A DNA stretch of 64,000 bases, taken from positions 18,291,405 to 18,355,404 of the forward strand of contig NC_092216.1 of assembly GCF_030445035.2 (NCBI RefSeq), in the 5' to 3' direction. This DNA comes from Dasypus novemcinctus. Taxonomy: Eukaryota > Chordata > Mammalia > Cingulata > Dasypodidae. Positions 1-12,791 of the stretch are shown one piece after another (the stretch's first letter is position 1; every line of letters begins with the position of its first letter). The position numbers were made by a program, and so were the translations under genes. The notes below the pieces were generated by a model, which ran no database searches, was not told the origin of the DNA, and worked only from the letters and a program-made list of their open reading frames with translations.

Positions 1-32
1 TTCGGGGTGGTGGATACCTAAGTGCATGTTCT

Positions 33-481
33 TGTTTGCTAGGCCACTGAATGCAGATACCATAAATGGGTTGGCTTAGCAAGGGAGTTTATTTGCTTAC
101 AGTTTGAGAAGGTCCAAATCCAGGCCTCAGCAAGGTGAGGCTTCCTTCCCAAAGACCAGCTGCCAGCGAGCCGGGACTCGGCTGGACTCCTCTGCCACAT
201 GGTGAGGCACGTGACAGCCACCTGCTGCTCTCTCCCTTCTCTTCCGGGTTCCACTGCTTTCAGCTTCTTGCTCCTGTGCCTTCTTTTCCTCTCCTTGCAG
301 TCACTCCATTTATAAAGGACTCCGGGATAGGATTGAGACCCATGCTCACTGAGGTGGGGCACAGCTTAACTGACGTGACCTCATCACGAGATCCCGCTTA
401 CGATGCGTTCACACCCCCCAGGGATGCATCAGATTTAAGGACATGTTTTTCTGGAGGGACATACAGCTTCAAACCACCACT
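33..481 (-). mobile_element. MaLR/ERV3-like LTR (solo)
   Basis: Read on the minus strand, this block opens with a tggtttgaagc-type start and closes with an AAGCCAACCCATTTATGG-type segment followed by TAGCAAACA. The same head and tail occur in the separate block at 12162-12786, so the two are diverged members of one repeat family. The layout (TG...CA ends, about 450-620 bases, promoter-like tail, no coding) resembles solo LTRs of the MaLR/ERV3 group, whose mammalian members end in a comparable motif. I see no clean 5-base TSD. Boundaries are approximate and the family name is an inference. Confidence 0.5.
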
Positions 482-3400
482 TCAAATAATTGTGCGTGCA
501 TGTGCATGTGCGTGCATGGATTCAGGATTTACCTGTGTGGATTCTTATTTATGAAGAGTGAACAGATTTCATGTTCAAAGGAGTTTATGGCCCAAAGAAT
601 ATATCCCAATGACTGAGTACAGTAAATGTCTTTGTTGCATTTGGATAGGCTTTTTAATGTAGTATCTCATCTTCTTCACAAATTTACTAGCTTCCTACCT
701 TCCAAAAAGCTAGCGTCCACTTTAAAATTTCTCCAGCCTAGTGCAGTGCCGTGAAGAGAGATGGATCACCAAAATGACAAGATTAAATAGGCATGTTCTG
801 AGCATGTAATTGTAATATGCAACCACATCAAATAGCAGAATTAAGCAGATTTGTATAAAAGCAAGAATGGAATTGCGAAAAACATGGAAGACAATGCACC
901 TAAAACCCAATAATTAAAAGAATCTTCACATGGAGAGACACTGAAATCTCTCTGCAATAGTTATAGATGGAAATGCTGTGAGAAGCTTCTGTAGGACACA
1001 AAGCAGGATCCAGAATCAGGACAATGGATAAGCAAGAGGTTTTGGCAAGGCCCATAGTTTTAACTCCACGGGCCACATCTGTCTTAAGCAGTTCATTAAT
1101 TCCTTCCTGACACGGAATTTGTATTAAAATTGGCACCAGCATGTGGTCATACGTCTATTTGCCAAGGTCAACCATTTAGCAGAACGCCTATAAATTACCT
1201 GACAGTGTAGCCTCTGGCACTCACTCACAGCAGATATTTTCTGTCAGCTTTATACACTTACGAAGTAAAAAGTCCCTGTTAAAAGTTTTTCAAAAATAGA
1301 TGCCCCAAAGGTGGACTCGAGTGGTAATTTTTCTGCAGGACTCTGGCGCTGAGAGTGGTGTAGCAGATAAGCCTTGAGCTGTTTTCCAGGCACTAGCACA
1401 CGCTGAGAGGAGCTGAAAGGGCGGAGGTGAAACGCACTCCAGAGAGGAATCAAGCTGGACTGCAACTAGTGCAAGGGAAGAGGTCTCTTTTGTGTTCAAT
1501 ACTAAAATCATTTTATCCATTTAAACGTGTATTTATATACTCGTGACGTTAATGTGCTCTCAAAACTATTTTCATGTAAAGGGACCGATGGTCCTGATGA
1601 GGAAAGACCCACAGCTGGAACGCTGATGCTGATGGAAACACCCGGCAATCGTGAAAGTGGGTTGGGGCCACGTCCAGGCGTTCACCGGGCCGCAAGATCC
1701 AGCAGACCCGTGGCGCTCTTGAGAGCCCGTTCTTGGTGGCGTGCCCCTGGCCGTTTAATTCAGTGCTCCCTTACCTCACTTCTCTCTCACAGAGCCAGCT
1801 GCTTCCTGCACCCAGGGGCTTGCGTGTGTGGCCAGGAGAAGGTGGCTGGAGCCTGAGGAGCCCAGCTCCGCGGCCTGGACCTACGTAAAGGGGCACGACA
1901 GGGTGGACGGCAATCAAGCATGCCACTCCCTTCGCTCTCTTGAGCAGGCCTTACAGTCCTGAAGGCCAAGCGTGCCCTCATCATAACTCAATCATGCCCA
2001 GGTACAGATCAGATTACAAGCATAATCCAGTATCTACTATTAGAATTCATCCATAATATCAAATTGCCACACCCCCAAGGAGGGGTGGAGTTTAATGGCC
2101 TGGACAATGTGGAGTCTCCACACCTTTCATGCTGTGGCCTTCAGGTGTTTGTTTGGGAGGGCTGCAATAACACAGCTCAGCCAGGAAGCCCAGGAAATCA
2201 GGACAGTGGGCAGCATGGCTCCACCTGTTTCCAGCAGGCCCACGAAGAAAAGGAAGGGGCCTCAACATAGGAAAGACACACTGGCAGGAAATCTTTTGTC
2301 CTTTCCTTATTTGTGTCATGCCCTCCTTGGTCAGAAAGAGTCTGTGAGAACAATTCTGAAACTGAAGTTAGCCTAAGGCCGTGAAGAGAGCTTTTTCAGG
2401 CCTAGAAGGCCATATGGCGTCTTTCTGGGAACTGCTGTTCATTTTCAGCGTTAACACACTTGGTGGACATTTTCAAAGGGAAGTCATTAGACATATGTCA
2501 AGTGAACCTGCATCATTTCATTAACGCCTCTTTCGGAGAACAATACATCAAAAGGAAGGTAATAAACAAAAATTTCACTAAGAAGTTAATTCTTTCAAAA
2601 ATTTCCTAGCTCTATTCAGTAGCAAGAGACTATACTCGCCGGATAGATATTAATTAAAACAGTTATAACTTTACAAACATTGAATAATAACCAAACTTCA
2701 AACCCTGTGTTAACTACTTATAGACATACAGATACATATTCACATATTGCAAGAAAGGAGAAAAGTAGTAATTACTTTTCCCATATTTCAAAGGAAGACA
2801 AGCAAACAATGTTTGGAATAAAATTACCCATCATAAAGATCCTTTTTTTTTTTTAACATAATGAATCATTCTGCTTAACATATAAATAAGGCCCATCTTC
2901 ATGATTGTTTCATGAAGGGATACACTTCATTTTGCTTTCTTTGAGGAATTTTTCAAAGGAAAACAAGTTGGCTGGCACAGAATGAGTTCTATTCATGGAT
3001 TTAGATCAGGAGGTTCTTCTGTAAATGGGTACATGTATTTAAAAGATGTCCATATAGATATGATGAGGCAGGTGACAGATAGCAGAGCAAAAGTGGTACA
3101 GCATCAGCATTCATGATTTCAAAGAACAGATTATTTTCATGCATGTATGGGAAATATGAAAATACTCATGCACACTTTACCTACTTCACATGGATGTGTT
3201 TCATTCCGTAAGTGATAAATGTCTTTATGATAATAAAGAGCAGAGGACAAAGAGAAATGTATGCAGCATCGAATGTCTTTGGCCACGGGGTGTCATGGTT
3301 TTCTCCTGTAATGGTTAAGCCTTCAGCCAGAAAATATCCTCTATTTCACTATTACATGGGCTAGCACTTTCAAACGTACTTTTTATTAGACAATGCCACA

Positions 3401-6400
3401 ATCCTTTTTTTCAGGTTCTTATGCTATTTCTAAATATGTTATTGGTATCCCTTTCTCCCTGAAAACTGGCCAACAAGTATTAAATCTCCAAATGTCTAAA
3501 TGTCATACAAGTGCACAGCTGTTCTCGTTCTGGTCATAGTCGAGTCTCACTGTACCAACGCCAAACCTGAAGAGTCTGCACAGTGCATTTATATGTGTGT
3601 GTGTTGGTACATGTTTTGAAGAAGCCTTTGTTATGCAGCGTTTTGGGAGAACAACGCTTGGCCTTGTAACGACCATATTTTGCTGCCTAATTGTTTTGAC
3701 TTCTGCTTCAGTCTACATATGTGTTGGCAGACGTACTGTAGAACCGCACCATCAATTACACCCAGACAACTCCATTTCTTCTCTCTGGAGTTGGATGAGT
3801 TCGCCAAGTCAGACAGAAGTGACTTGATGTGACAATTAAAAACAGTTGTGCTTGTCCCATAATTGGCTTGCTACTGGACCTGCAGAAAGAACTGGAAGGA
3901 TGGAACGTGCCAGAGAAGATGTAGCAAGGCACTCGGAAACGTCCTCGCGTTCTCTCCTCTTAAAGGCTGGTTGTTGCCCTAGCAGGAAAGGTAAACCCGA
4001 TGGCGCGACGGACGAGTTAGAAACCAACACTGAAGACTGTGATGGGATATGTGTGGAGCAACAGTTGGAAAAGGTGAATTTGGGGACCTGGGGCTATTTT
4101 ATTTCTTTTTGTCATTGCTGTTGCCATTGCTTTGTTTAAGACAAAGTCAGGAAAATATCCAAGTTACCATTGCCTGAACCTATAAGTGACATGTTTGCAG
4201 AGCCCACTTATTATGGAAAATTAGTTAATTGCTTTTTGCTAGGAATGTGGACTTCCTTGCTTTTTAAATAAGGGGTTGACCATGGAGCCAAGAGTCTCGA
4301 AAGTTACTGAGAAAAGTAAAACGGAGGAGTTACCAAAAAGTGCAGCTTAATGGAAGGTCTGCATTCATCTGAATGCAAATATTTTCCTATTCTAATAATA
4401 AAAATACACCTAAGGCTTAATTATCTCAGATCCAGGTTCACATTAATTTGTTGATATGGTTACGCAAACCCAGCCAAAGAACAATGTCAGAGTTGAAATA
4501 TGCTACTTAGGGGCACAACTTGTTATAAAAAATTAAAAATAAAAACCAAGGCCAGTAAAACAACACTCATTACACATTTTTAAAGTGCTTGCTCTTTGAC
4601 TGAAACTTAAATTCCACCCCCCAGTGAAACCACTGCCCCAGTGGAAGAGTCATTTTTTGTCAAAGAAGTGTCCAAAATATGCCATTAAAAATGCAATTCA
4701 TTCTGTGAGTAGACCTGCTCTACCTTCTTGTTCAGAAATGGATTCCCTGACACTTGGCCAGTGAGAAGGGGGCTTGACTGGGGCAAGGTGGTAGCAGGTG
4801 TTTAGCTAGCACTCCTGAAGGGGCAGGTGCAAGAGATGGCTCAGAAACTGAGAGCATGGTCCCACTGTTAGGATTTAGCACATGGGGGTGCAGTTTGGGG
4901 GCTGATGAGAGGAAGGCACAGCACATGACGAATTTGGAGGGTAAAGGAAGTAGCAAGTATCTTGGTCTCTTTTCCTTTTTTATTGTGTGAATTTATCTAT
5001 AACATAATACTTGCTCTTTAAGACACAAAGAATCATGTCCTTTGCTTAAGAGCAAGGGAGACAGAGAAAGGAGAAAGAGGAAAAGGAATGGCAGGGACAC
5101 TAATTATAGCAGTTACAGTAATTAATGCAGTAATTTAGTCACGTAAATTTAGGTGATTTGGGTTAGGTTAGGTAATGGAGAGGTGATGAAAGTTTGCATG
5201 AGGGTGGTACTGGCTGAGATGGAGCAAACCAGGCACTTCTGAGAGATGGTTAAGAGATTAAACTGTCGAGATGCAGTATGATTTGTTATTTGGTGGTGGG
5301 AGGAAGTTATTGAAGGGAATCATCCATAACATCCCTCAGGTTTCAGGATTGCACTGCTAGGTGGACAGAGAGTAGCTGTTAGAACAAGGCTGGCATAAGG
5401 GGAAAGGTTATGAAATCTATTTGGAAATGACAAAATAGAGATGTCTTTGGGACTTTAGGGGGGCCACTGGTTATTGGTGGGAATCTCAAAAGAGAAGCAT
5501 GAACAGGGGTGGTAAATGATGTCACGATGTGATTCAACAGCCGAAGTAGGGAGAAAGCATAGAGTAAGAAGAAGCAAGGTCAAGGACTGACTCCTGCAAA
5601 ACCCCAACACGTAAAAGGAGGTGCAGCCAAGGGCTAGAGAGTGTTACCTCAGCACTCCTACTTCCCTCCCTTCGTGCAGGAAATCCCTCCCACACACATT
5701 TCTTCTTGGACATGTTTTTCATCCCATGTGGCTTCCTTGTGTTCTCCTTGACTCCACCCTTCTGGACATAGCTGATTGGCTCAGTGGTCAATATGACCAA
5801 AGGAAGTAATTTAATGATCTTATGGCACATTTCAAACTGGAGCTGAGAGAAGACTTTTGATTTTATTTTTGTAGGCTTGGAGAAAAGAGAGATGGAAACT
5901 TGAAGCTATGCAGCCTCTCAGAAACCATGTTTCCTACTGATGGGCTCATCAGAGACAATAAAGCCAAGGCACAGAAAAAAGCAGAGGCTCCTGCACTTCG
6001 GCAGTGGAAAGCAAGAGCCCATCAGAGAGACGCACAGACTGAATCCTGGTAGAATTCCACCCCTTGCTTCAGCAGTCCCTGAGCCATCATTTTCACCTTC
6101 CCTCCTACTGTGCCCTCCCCCAATAGAATTGGTTCAAGTTAGGGGACTTCTGTCATTGGAAAGTGAAATAATGGCTCACCCTGATGGAGGTGGCAAAAGC
6201 AGCAAAGTAAAATGACAGGGCATGCTCCAACCGGGAGGAAGAGAGCCAGGGGATTCGTGGCTTCAGGGATGGACAGGAAATACAGCATCCCCGAGGGTGC
6301 TGGATGCTGTTGAGGGGTCAAGAGGAGGATGGCTGGAAAACGCCTACTGAATTTGGGAAGATGGAGATACTGGTGACCTGAGTGAGAGCCATCATGTGGA

Positions 6401-6599
6401 TTAAGGAGTTGAAGAACAATTGGAGTAGTATGAGAAGTAAACTGGAAGTAAGGAAATGAAAAAATGCAACTGAAGAAATTATTCCAGGAATTGATATAAT
6501 GATGGCTGGAGAGGGTAAGTCAGAGCAAAGAATAATTTTATTTTCTTTTTTCTTTGTTTTCTTTACTTTTTCCCTTTATGTTTTCTTTCTTTCTTTCAA
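482..6599. other. No gene recognised; AT-rich single-copy-looking DNA
   Basis: No coding region, RNA gene or well-preserved repeat was recognised. There is a short GTGCATG-type alternating tract at 491-519 and an oligo-T run near 2845. The purine-rich stretch at about 5100-5640 weakly recalls an ancient mammal-wide interspersed repeat whose name I cannot give. A pyrimidine-rich simple tract at 6540-6597 abuts the following L1 fragment. Confidence 0.5.
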
Positions 6600-7325
6600 G
6601 ATGAGAGCCTTGAAGATATGTATACCCAGGGGACCTAAATCTCTGGACTGACCATGTGATAGCCAGGCCCTGAGCCTCAATAGACCTGCAACTCCTACAC
6701 TCTGGTTTATTGGACTTACCCCGCTCAGCTAACATGGAGGTGAAGAAGGTCAGCCACCACACCAGGGAGCCAAGAGTGCCTACAACTGAAAGCGGGAGAA
6801 TTGCATCCAGCATCCATGTGGAATCTAAGCCCCCTCTTGATATAGATGTGGAGTGGACATCACCATCCCAGAGTCCACAGGATGGAGGGACAGAGTATGG
6901 ATTAGAGTGGACTTACTGATATTCTATTCATGAACTATTGTGATTAATAATTGAAGAAAATGTGGCATTGGTGTGGAGAAAGTGGCCATGGTGGCTGCTG
7001 GGGGTAGGGAATGGGAGGAAGAGATGAGATGTGGGGGCATTTTTGGGACTTGGAGTTGTCCTGGGTGGGGCTGCAGGGACAGTTACCGGACATTGTGTGT
7101 CCTCCCATGGCCCACTGGGTGGACTGTGGGAGACTGTGGGCTATGGTGTGGACCATTGACCATGAAGTGCAGCGGTGCTCAGAGATGTATTCACCAATGA
7201 ATGTCTCATGATGATGGAGGAGGTTGTTGTTATGGGGGGAGGAGTAGGGAGACGGGGTAGGGGGTAAGTGGGAACCTCATATTTTTTGAATGTAATATTA
7301 AAAAAATAAAGACAAAAAAAAATAA
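6600..7325 (+). mobile_element. L1 3' UTR fragment, 5'-truncated, with poly(A)
   Basis: This segment is alignable by eye to the blocks at 29263-30233 and 36095-36830, and to the reverse complement of 37926-38570. All share a body containing GATTTATTGGACTTACC-like and ATTGCATCCAGCATCC-like words, a G-rich stretch near the end, the phrase GGGAACCTCATAT and an A-rich tail. Because 37926-38570 is the far 3' end of an L1 with recognisable ORF2, this is a 5'-truncated copy of the same L1 3' UTR. The tail is AATAAA-containing poly(A) at about 7298-7325. A possible TSD (AGCCTT) is too short to trust. Confidence 0.85.
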
Positions 7326-8898
7326 AAGCCTTCATGTATATTCTGACAGAAGAGGAAAGACTAAATATAAAAAGATGGGGTTCTAAATGTATAATTCCCG
7401 AGACACAGCAAACTGGCTCAAGAGAAAGGAATGGTGGGTGGCGATAAACAGACGCAGGTGAGGTTGAGGTTGAGGTGCTGCTTACAGAGTTAGTTGACCA
7501 GAGCAGAACCTTTAGGAAACTCCTACCTGATGGTTGATATTTCATATACGATAGAAAAAAAAAGTGGCCTCTATTGAGAAAAAGAAATAAGGCAGGAATC
7601 AATTGGAGAGTTTAATTGGAATTTTAAAAAGAATAGTTGTGAAAAGTGCTGAGTTGAACTGAAAATGTGGTTGGTTTTTCTGGACATTTTAAAGGACCCA
7701 ACTCATCTTGTTTCCCCCCTGTCACTTGGGTATGGTTTTCCCAATAGTTCTCCATACTTGGATAAAAGGAACTAGAACAGAAAGATTTGATAAGATAAAA
7801 TTCAGTGCAAGGGAGTTTAGTGTATTGGCAAGGAAACGATTGGGATAACATAACATGTAATGTGACCAAAGTGGACATGTAAGCAAGAAAAAGTGAGGAG
7901 AAGTGGTGGGTTACAAGAACACACAGTTGCCAAAGGATGTTTGGACTCCATGAGCTTGAACAATATCTTCTAGTTGGAGCAGTCAATCAAGCAGTCAGCA
8001 AGGAGAGAAGAAGATGGGGTCCGAGAAGAAGGTATTTTAAGAAGCTATTTTGGAGATGGAACCACAAAGAACAATCAAGTGGCAATTACATGACCTTGGA
8101 TGCAGACCAGGGCTTGACCGTTATGGGAGACGGGAGGGCGAAACTTGAGGTATGAGAAGGAACGTGCTCCCAGTGAAATGGTGCGAGGTTATAAAGCCCT
8201 AGCAGCACCCTGCACGTGACAGACCACGAGCACGTGCCCAGCGCCTTTCTCCCATCAGTTCTGCATCTATCGTGTGGGGGTGGGGGCGGGGTGGGAGGAG
8301 CCCCCATCTGATTAATTAGGACTATTCTGAGAGAACCACCAGAAGAAAATGAAGAACTACTCAAAACAAAACTCATATTCTGCAATCTGGAAATGACTGA
8401 ATTTGAAGCTTGTTGAAGCAGCTGGTAACTTTTATCCGAAGAGAATCATACTTGGAATGAGGGAGAAATGTCAGAATTATACTCCTCCCCCTGATGACTG
8501 CGGCTGAGGCCAGGGCACACATATTCCTCCATAAGAGCCAGGCAAAATGCAACAGAAACCTACAGCACAGGGAGACTGGTCCTCAGGAAATATGGGGTAA
8601 ATAAATGGAGAAAGTCGAAACAAAATGTCTCCTAAGCAGTGGAGGTTAGCTGGGGCATTCCACTGCATCGTGGCTTGAAGATATCGTAGCTTGAAGAGAT
8701 CTGCCTAATGGAGGAAAAAGAAACTACATTTATATCCTCTTAGAAAAATTCACTCCTCAGTGCTTCAGGCTGCATAGAGACTCTGAGCAAATCTAGACAC
8801 ATACAGGGATCATCAGGTACTGAGAGGATTCACCAATTCCCCCAGTGTCTGTTGGAGGGGTCACAGCTCAGACAAATTTATTTGCCATCTTCCTTCAC
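7326..8898. other. No gene recognised
   Basis: No coding region or well-preserved repeat was seen. The stretch at 8270-8300 is a short G-rich tract. All open frames are short and show no family similarity I recognise. Confidence 0.45.
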
Positions 8899-8910
8899 AA
8901 GAGCGTCTCA

Positions 8911-9017
8911 GTGCTCGCTTCGGCAGCACATATACTAAAGTTGGAACGATACAGAGAAGATTAGCATGGCCCCTGCGCAAGGATGACATGCAAATTCATG
9001 AAGCGGTCCATATTTTT
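8911..9017 (+). pseudogene. RNU6: U6 snRNA retropseudogene
   Basis: All 107 positions of mammalian U6 are present, from GTGCTCGCTTCGGC through the ACAGAGA box, the AGATTAGCATGGCC segment and the terminal TTTTT. By comparison with the usual U6 sequence I count four substitutions, at 8940 (A to G), 8989 (C to T), 8998 (G to A) and 9006 (T to G). U6 is the catalytic core RNA of the spliceosome and is transcribed by Pol III from an upstream promoter. Here the copy sits inside a TSD with a SINE tail, so it is a retropseudogene rather than an active gene. Confidence 0.93.
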
Positions 9018-9415
9018 GAGTGTCCGCCTACCACATGGGAGGTCCAGGGTTCAAACCCAGGGCCTCCTGACCCATGTGGGGAGCCGGCCCACACGCAGTG
9101 CTGATGCGTGCAAGGAGTGCCATGCCACGCAGGGGTGTCCCCCGTGTAGGGGAATGCCATGCACAAGGAGTATGCCCTGCAAGGAGAGCTGCCCCTCTTG
9201 AAAAAAGTGCAGCCAGCCAGGAGTGGCGCCACACACATGGAGAGCTGACGCAGCAAGATGACGCAACAAAAAAGAGATACAGATTGCAGAAATCTGGTGC
9301 CGCTGACAAGAATACAAACGGACAGAGAAGAGCACACAGTGAATGGACACAGAGCAGACAACGGGGCGGGGGGAGAGAAATAAATAAGAAAATAAATAAA
9401 TCTTTAAAAAAAAAA
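9018..9415 (+). mobile_element. tRNA-derived SINE (DAS-SINE type), 5'-truncated, fused to U6
   Basis: The copy starts inside the tRNA-like head at GTGTCCGCCTACCAC, keeps a B-box-like GGTTCAAACCC, then runs through the shared SINE body (GGAGTGCC, AGGGGTGTCCCC, GGAGAGCTGACG blocks) and ends in AATAAATAAATCTTTAAAAA and poly(A). It lacks about 20 bases of head, including the A-box side, at the exact point of fusion to U6. Body details (CAAGAATACAAACGGAC) place it with the copies at 31695 and 58119 rather than with those at 55053 and 55856. Confidence 0.9.
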
Positions 9416-9430
9416 AAGAGTGTCTCAGTG

Positions 9431-11089
9431 GAGAACTAAAACCTCCTCGACACCGTCGGGACAATGGTGCTCATCAAGAGGAGGTGTGTGTTGAAGACCT
9501 ACACTCTGAGGACAGGAGGAGGCTGCCTGGCCAGCTGTGCCACACACCACTCTGAAGACCGGAGGCTCCAAGCTGCAGAGATGACCCTGAGACCTTTTCA
9601 GGCCAGGTGACATCAGCAATGGGAGGCACCTGCCTAAAAGGTGCTTCATCATGACAGCATTTACAGAATCGTCGGTGTGGGCAGTGTCAGCTGTAACTGT
9701 AGGCCACCATCCCCTAGTTTTAAAAGCGCTCACACACTCACTGTAATGGAGGGCCCCGGGCATGCGAGAACACCTGAGCAATCGCCTTGGTCCTGAGGCT
9801 CCGACGTCCCCTACGGGAGAGGCAGCTGTGCGTGGCCCGAGCAGCAGGCCCCGGCCCTTGTCCACGTGCATTTCCCAATGAGTATGTTATCGTGGCCTGC
9901 CGTGGCTGCTCGCAAACTCTACCTGGGGACATCATCTGTCTTCCCCATGGCATCGAAATCCCCGCCTTGGGCCTAGGACTGGGGAGGGGCCGATTTCCTC
10001 CGAGAGGCTCAGCCTGGAACCATGTCCCTGGAAGGGCCCCCACCCCAGGAGGGTCAGAAGGGCCTGGCTGGGAGGGTCATGGGGAGGCTGGGGTACGTGC
10101 ACGGAGGGAGAAGGGGCAGGCTGCAGACGGGCGTTCGGGGATGGAAAGGAGGAGGAAAGGAAAACGGGAGAACGTCGAGACAGGGAAGTTTGAAGAGAAG
10201 GGATCAAAGATGGCCAGGTAGCTTGAGCAGAAAACCAAGAAGCAAATAAAGGATCCAGTGAGGAATAGAAGAGCAAAAGAACAGAAAAGCAAGAGAAAAA
10301 GAGAGTGAGAGAAAGAGTGAAAGAGGGTGATCAGGCAGCCAGAGGTACACGGCTGGAGCTGCACTCACACACACACAGGAAAATATGAACATGTACCATC
10401 CTTCTTCTTCTATGGTTCTCTCCCTATAGAAATAGAAAGAATTTCATACAGTAACATTTTCAACGAAAAAAAATATAGCACTCACTTTATAATACTCAAA
10501 CTGATTCTAGGGAGACCAAAATGAGTTTGGCGTGCCTACCATCACTAAATGCAAGAGAACAGTCCATGTGCTCTGAAACAAAAGCCTTCAAGAACTCAGG
10601 GATTCCAACTAGCGGAGAAGTACACCTGAATCGAGAGAAGCGTGTAAATGCTCTGTCCGGAGGAGAAAGCCGAGATAAAGAGGAAAGGAAGCACAGTTTC
10701 TATAGTAGCTGAGCGGGAGCAAGGACTCCAAATCAGGAGAACCCCATGACCGTGGCTGGAAGAGCGTCCTGTTTGGCTAGGACACTGGGTGTGTGTACGA
10801 TGAGGGGCCAAAGTTAATGTGTGAGGTGGGGCTCGGAAACTTCCAGAGATGGCTTGAAATGCTATGTGAGGAGTGCAGCTCTTGAGTGGGTGATGGGAAA
10901 CACTGGATGGTTTAAAATGAAAGCAGTCAAGATTGCAGTATTCATGATGGTGAGTAACTACATAAAAGACACAAAGGCTCCTCCCGCAGAGCAGAGCCAC
11001 AGGTGCTGAGGACTGTTCTCAGGTAGCAGTATACCCTCTGCGAGCGAGCTGCCGGATAAGACTTTCCGTGATGGTTTGGGGGCCCATAT
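9431..11089. other. No gene recognised; GC-richer block
   Basis: The sequence is GC-richer than its surroundings between about 9730 and 10180, with scattered CpG, but not dense enough to call an island. A purine-rich AGAGAAAGAG tract lies at 10285-10330 and a short (CA)n at 10364-10377. No conserved coding was recognised. Confidence 0.4.
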
Positions 11090-11255
11090 CTGCACTGCCC
11101 AATATGGAAGCCACTGGCTGCATGTGGCTACTGGTCACTCGACATGTGGCCAGTGCAACCGAGAGACTTCACTTTTAATTTTACTTAATATTAATTAATT
11201 TAAATAGTCACCAGCGGCCAGTGACTACCTATTTGGCCAACAGAGCTATACAGGT
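11090..11255 (+). mobile_element. hAT-type MITE (common mammalian MER family)
   Basis: The block begins CTGCACTGCCCAATATGG and has internal near-palindromic words (GCATGTGGCTACTGG, GACATGTGGCCAGTG), an AT-rich centre (TTTTAATTTTACTTAATA) and an inverted version of the start at its right end. This matches the layout of an abundant, ancient, non-autonomous hAT element of placental mammals that typically reads CTGTCCAATA...CCACATGTGGCT. I do not assign the exact MER number. Confidence 0.65.
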
Positions 11256-12156
11256 AGAGTGGGGAAAAAACTCAACTTAGAAAAGACGTTAAGTGTTAAC
11301 TTAAGAGAGATTTTAGCCCTTTGAGGTCAGTAAGTTTCTTCCATTTCCAGTTTCAACACCCCATCGGGTTCATGTCAGAAACTTCTGCCTGATGGTGAAA
11401 CTGGATGTTTAGAATATTGTCAAGGGCATCCCTGACCGTGGAATGGACCAAGAGTCTCAGGCCCCATCTAAGTGGGCAAATCTGCAGTTTCTATTTTTCT
11501 GTCTGTTACGGTTACTTGACCAATTTTAATTGAACGCTTTCGTGTAGTGTTTATCAAATGCCCTCAACCTTTTAAAATGCTTTGCTTGGTAGCAGGCTCC
11601 TTTCTGCAAGTAGGTTTCTTCTGGTGGCCTAGAGAAGTGCAGCTCTGAAAAGTCATTTCATGCTTGGGGATTCATGCTGCTGTAATTGATTTCAATGTCT
11701 GGCAATATAAGGTGAGAAAACATAGACACAGAGAAAGGTCATCACTGCAAATGAGAGGAAAATGTTTGTTGTTATATGGAAGGCAAGAACAGAAATGACA
11801 GGGAGGGACTTTTTAAAGGAAAGCCTAGCGAAACCAAGGGATTCCAAACAACAAACAGAAGACTTTCAAAATCATGTCCATACTAACAGAAAAAAATAGT
11901 ATTGATAATATCTAATATCTAGTTTCCACATTTTGGGGGGTGATAAGTAATGGTCCAGAGACACACATTTGACTCTCTGAGTTCCCAAATCCCACCTGGC
12001 AGGGGTCTTGACAGACTGTCATGAACCCCAATGTCTAAAGGGAGCAGAGTTCTAAAAAATAATTGCTTAAATCAGATGAAATGACCTCAATACTATGTTG
12101 GAGGAAAAAAGCAATCCTTATTCTCACAAAGTTTATACAGAATAGGAAGGAACTAA
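11256..12156. other. No gene recognised
   Basis: AT-rich DNA with no recognisable gene or intact repeat. Confidence 0.45.
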
Positions 12157-12161
12157 CAAGA

Positions 12162-12786
12162 TGTGGTGGTTTGAAATTATTTTATGAATCCCCAAAAGAG
12201 GAAGATTATGTTTTTGAACTAACCCATTCCTGTGGGTGTGAGACTGTTTTAATTGGACTACATCACTGAGACGTGACTCGGGCTGAGTCTCCGATCTCTT
12301 GCTGAGACACACTGAGAGAGACGCAGAGGAAAAGGGAGCCACCATACTGATCCTGCCACGTGAGAGGGAGGACTCCAGTTCTGTCCACAGCTGCGCTCAA
12401 GGCGAGAAGCCCCCGAGAGGCTCCCAGAGGTGAGGCCAGGGCGAGATGAGCCCTACGCCTGACAGCTTGCAGCTGAACTTGGGAAGAAAGTGGGACAGCC
12501 AGCACTGACAGAGGAGGCCCAGAGGAGACAAGCCCTGAGCCTGGTTGCTCACAGCTGAGCTCCGCGAGGAGACCAGAGGGGAAGGCTGAGACCTCAGCAG
12601 AGATGGGCGGCCACCTTGCTCCACCACGTGGCAGCTGACTTTGGGGAGAAGGCATCTCTGCCGATGCCTTAATTTGGACATTTCACGGCCTTGGGACCGT
12701 AGGCTTTTACCCCAACTAACTCCCCCTCATAAAAGCCAACCCATTTCTGGTACTTTGTATCAGCAGTCCTTTGGCAAACTAAAGCA
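12162..12786 (+). mobile_element. MaLR/ERV3-like solo LTR
   Basis: The block starts TGTGGTGGTTTGAAATTATT and ends in AAAGCCAACCCATTTCTGG...CAAACTAAAGCA, giving TG...CA ends over 625 bases. The flanks CAAGA (12157-12161) and CAAGG (12787-12791) match at 4 of 5 positions, consistent with the 5-base TSD usual for class III/MaLR elements. The head and tail recur on the minus strand at 33-481. The middle is GC-rich with no coding. I infer a solo LTR formed by LTR-LTR recombination. Confidence 0.6.
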
Positions 12787-12791
12787 CAAGG

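Larger units (their letters stand above)
8899..9430 (+). mobile_element. Chimeric U6-SINE retrocopy bounded by one TSD
   Basis: A full-length U6 snRNA copy (8911-9017) is joined directly to a 5'-truncated tRNA-derived SINE (9018-9415). The pair is bracketed by one direct repeat: AAGAGCGTCTCA at 8899-8910 and AAGAGTGTCTCA at 9416-9427, with the next GTG also matching. One mismatch in 12-15 bases and a poly(A) before the right copy are signs of L1-driven insertion. The two parts therefore entered together, as expected if the L1 reverse transcriptase copied a SINE RNA and then switched to U6 RNA. Confidence 0.88.

Noticed and set aside
3597-4139. Small ORFs with a hydrophobic segment, possibly an exon or retrocopy
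   Set aside because: No family similarity, start context or splice evidence; hydrophobic stretches arise by chance in T-rich DNA.
8911-9017. Functional U6 gene
   Set aside because: Four substitutions, fusion to a SINE and a flanking TSD show it is a retrocopy.
9730-10180. CpG island or promoter
   Set aside because: GC-rich but CpG is sparse and no first exon or conserved promoter was seen.
12057-12161. Longer left boundary for the LTR-like block
   Set aside because: No similarity to the related block at 33-481 beyond the TGTGGTGG start.
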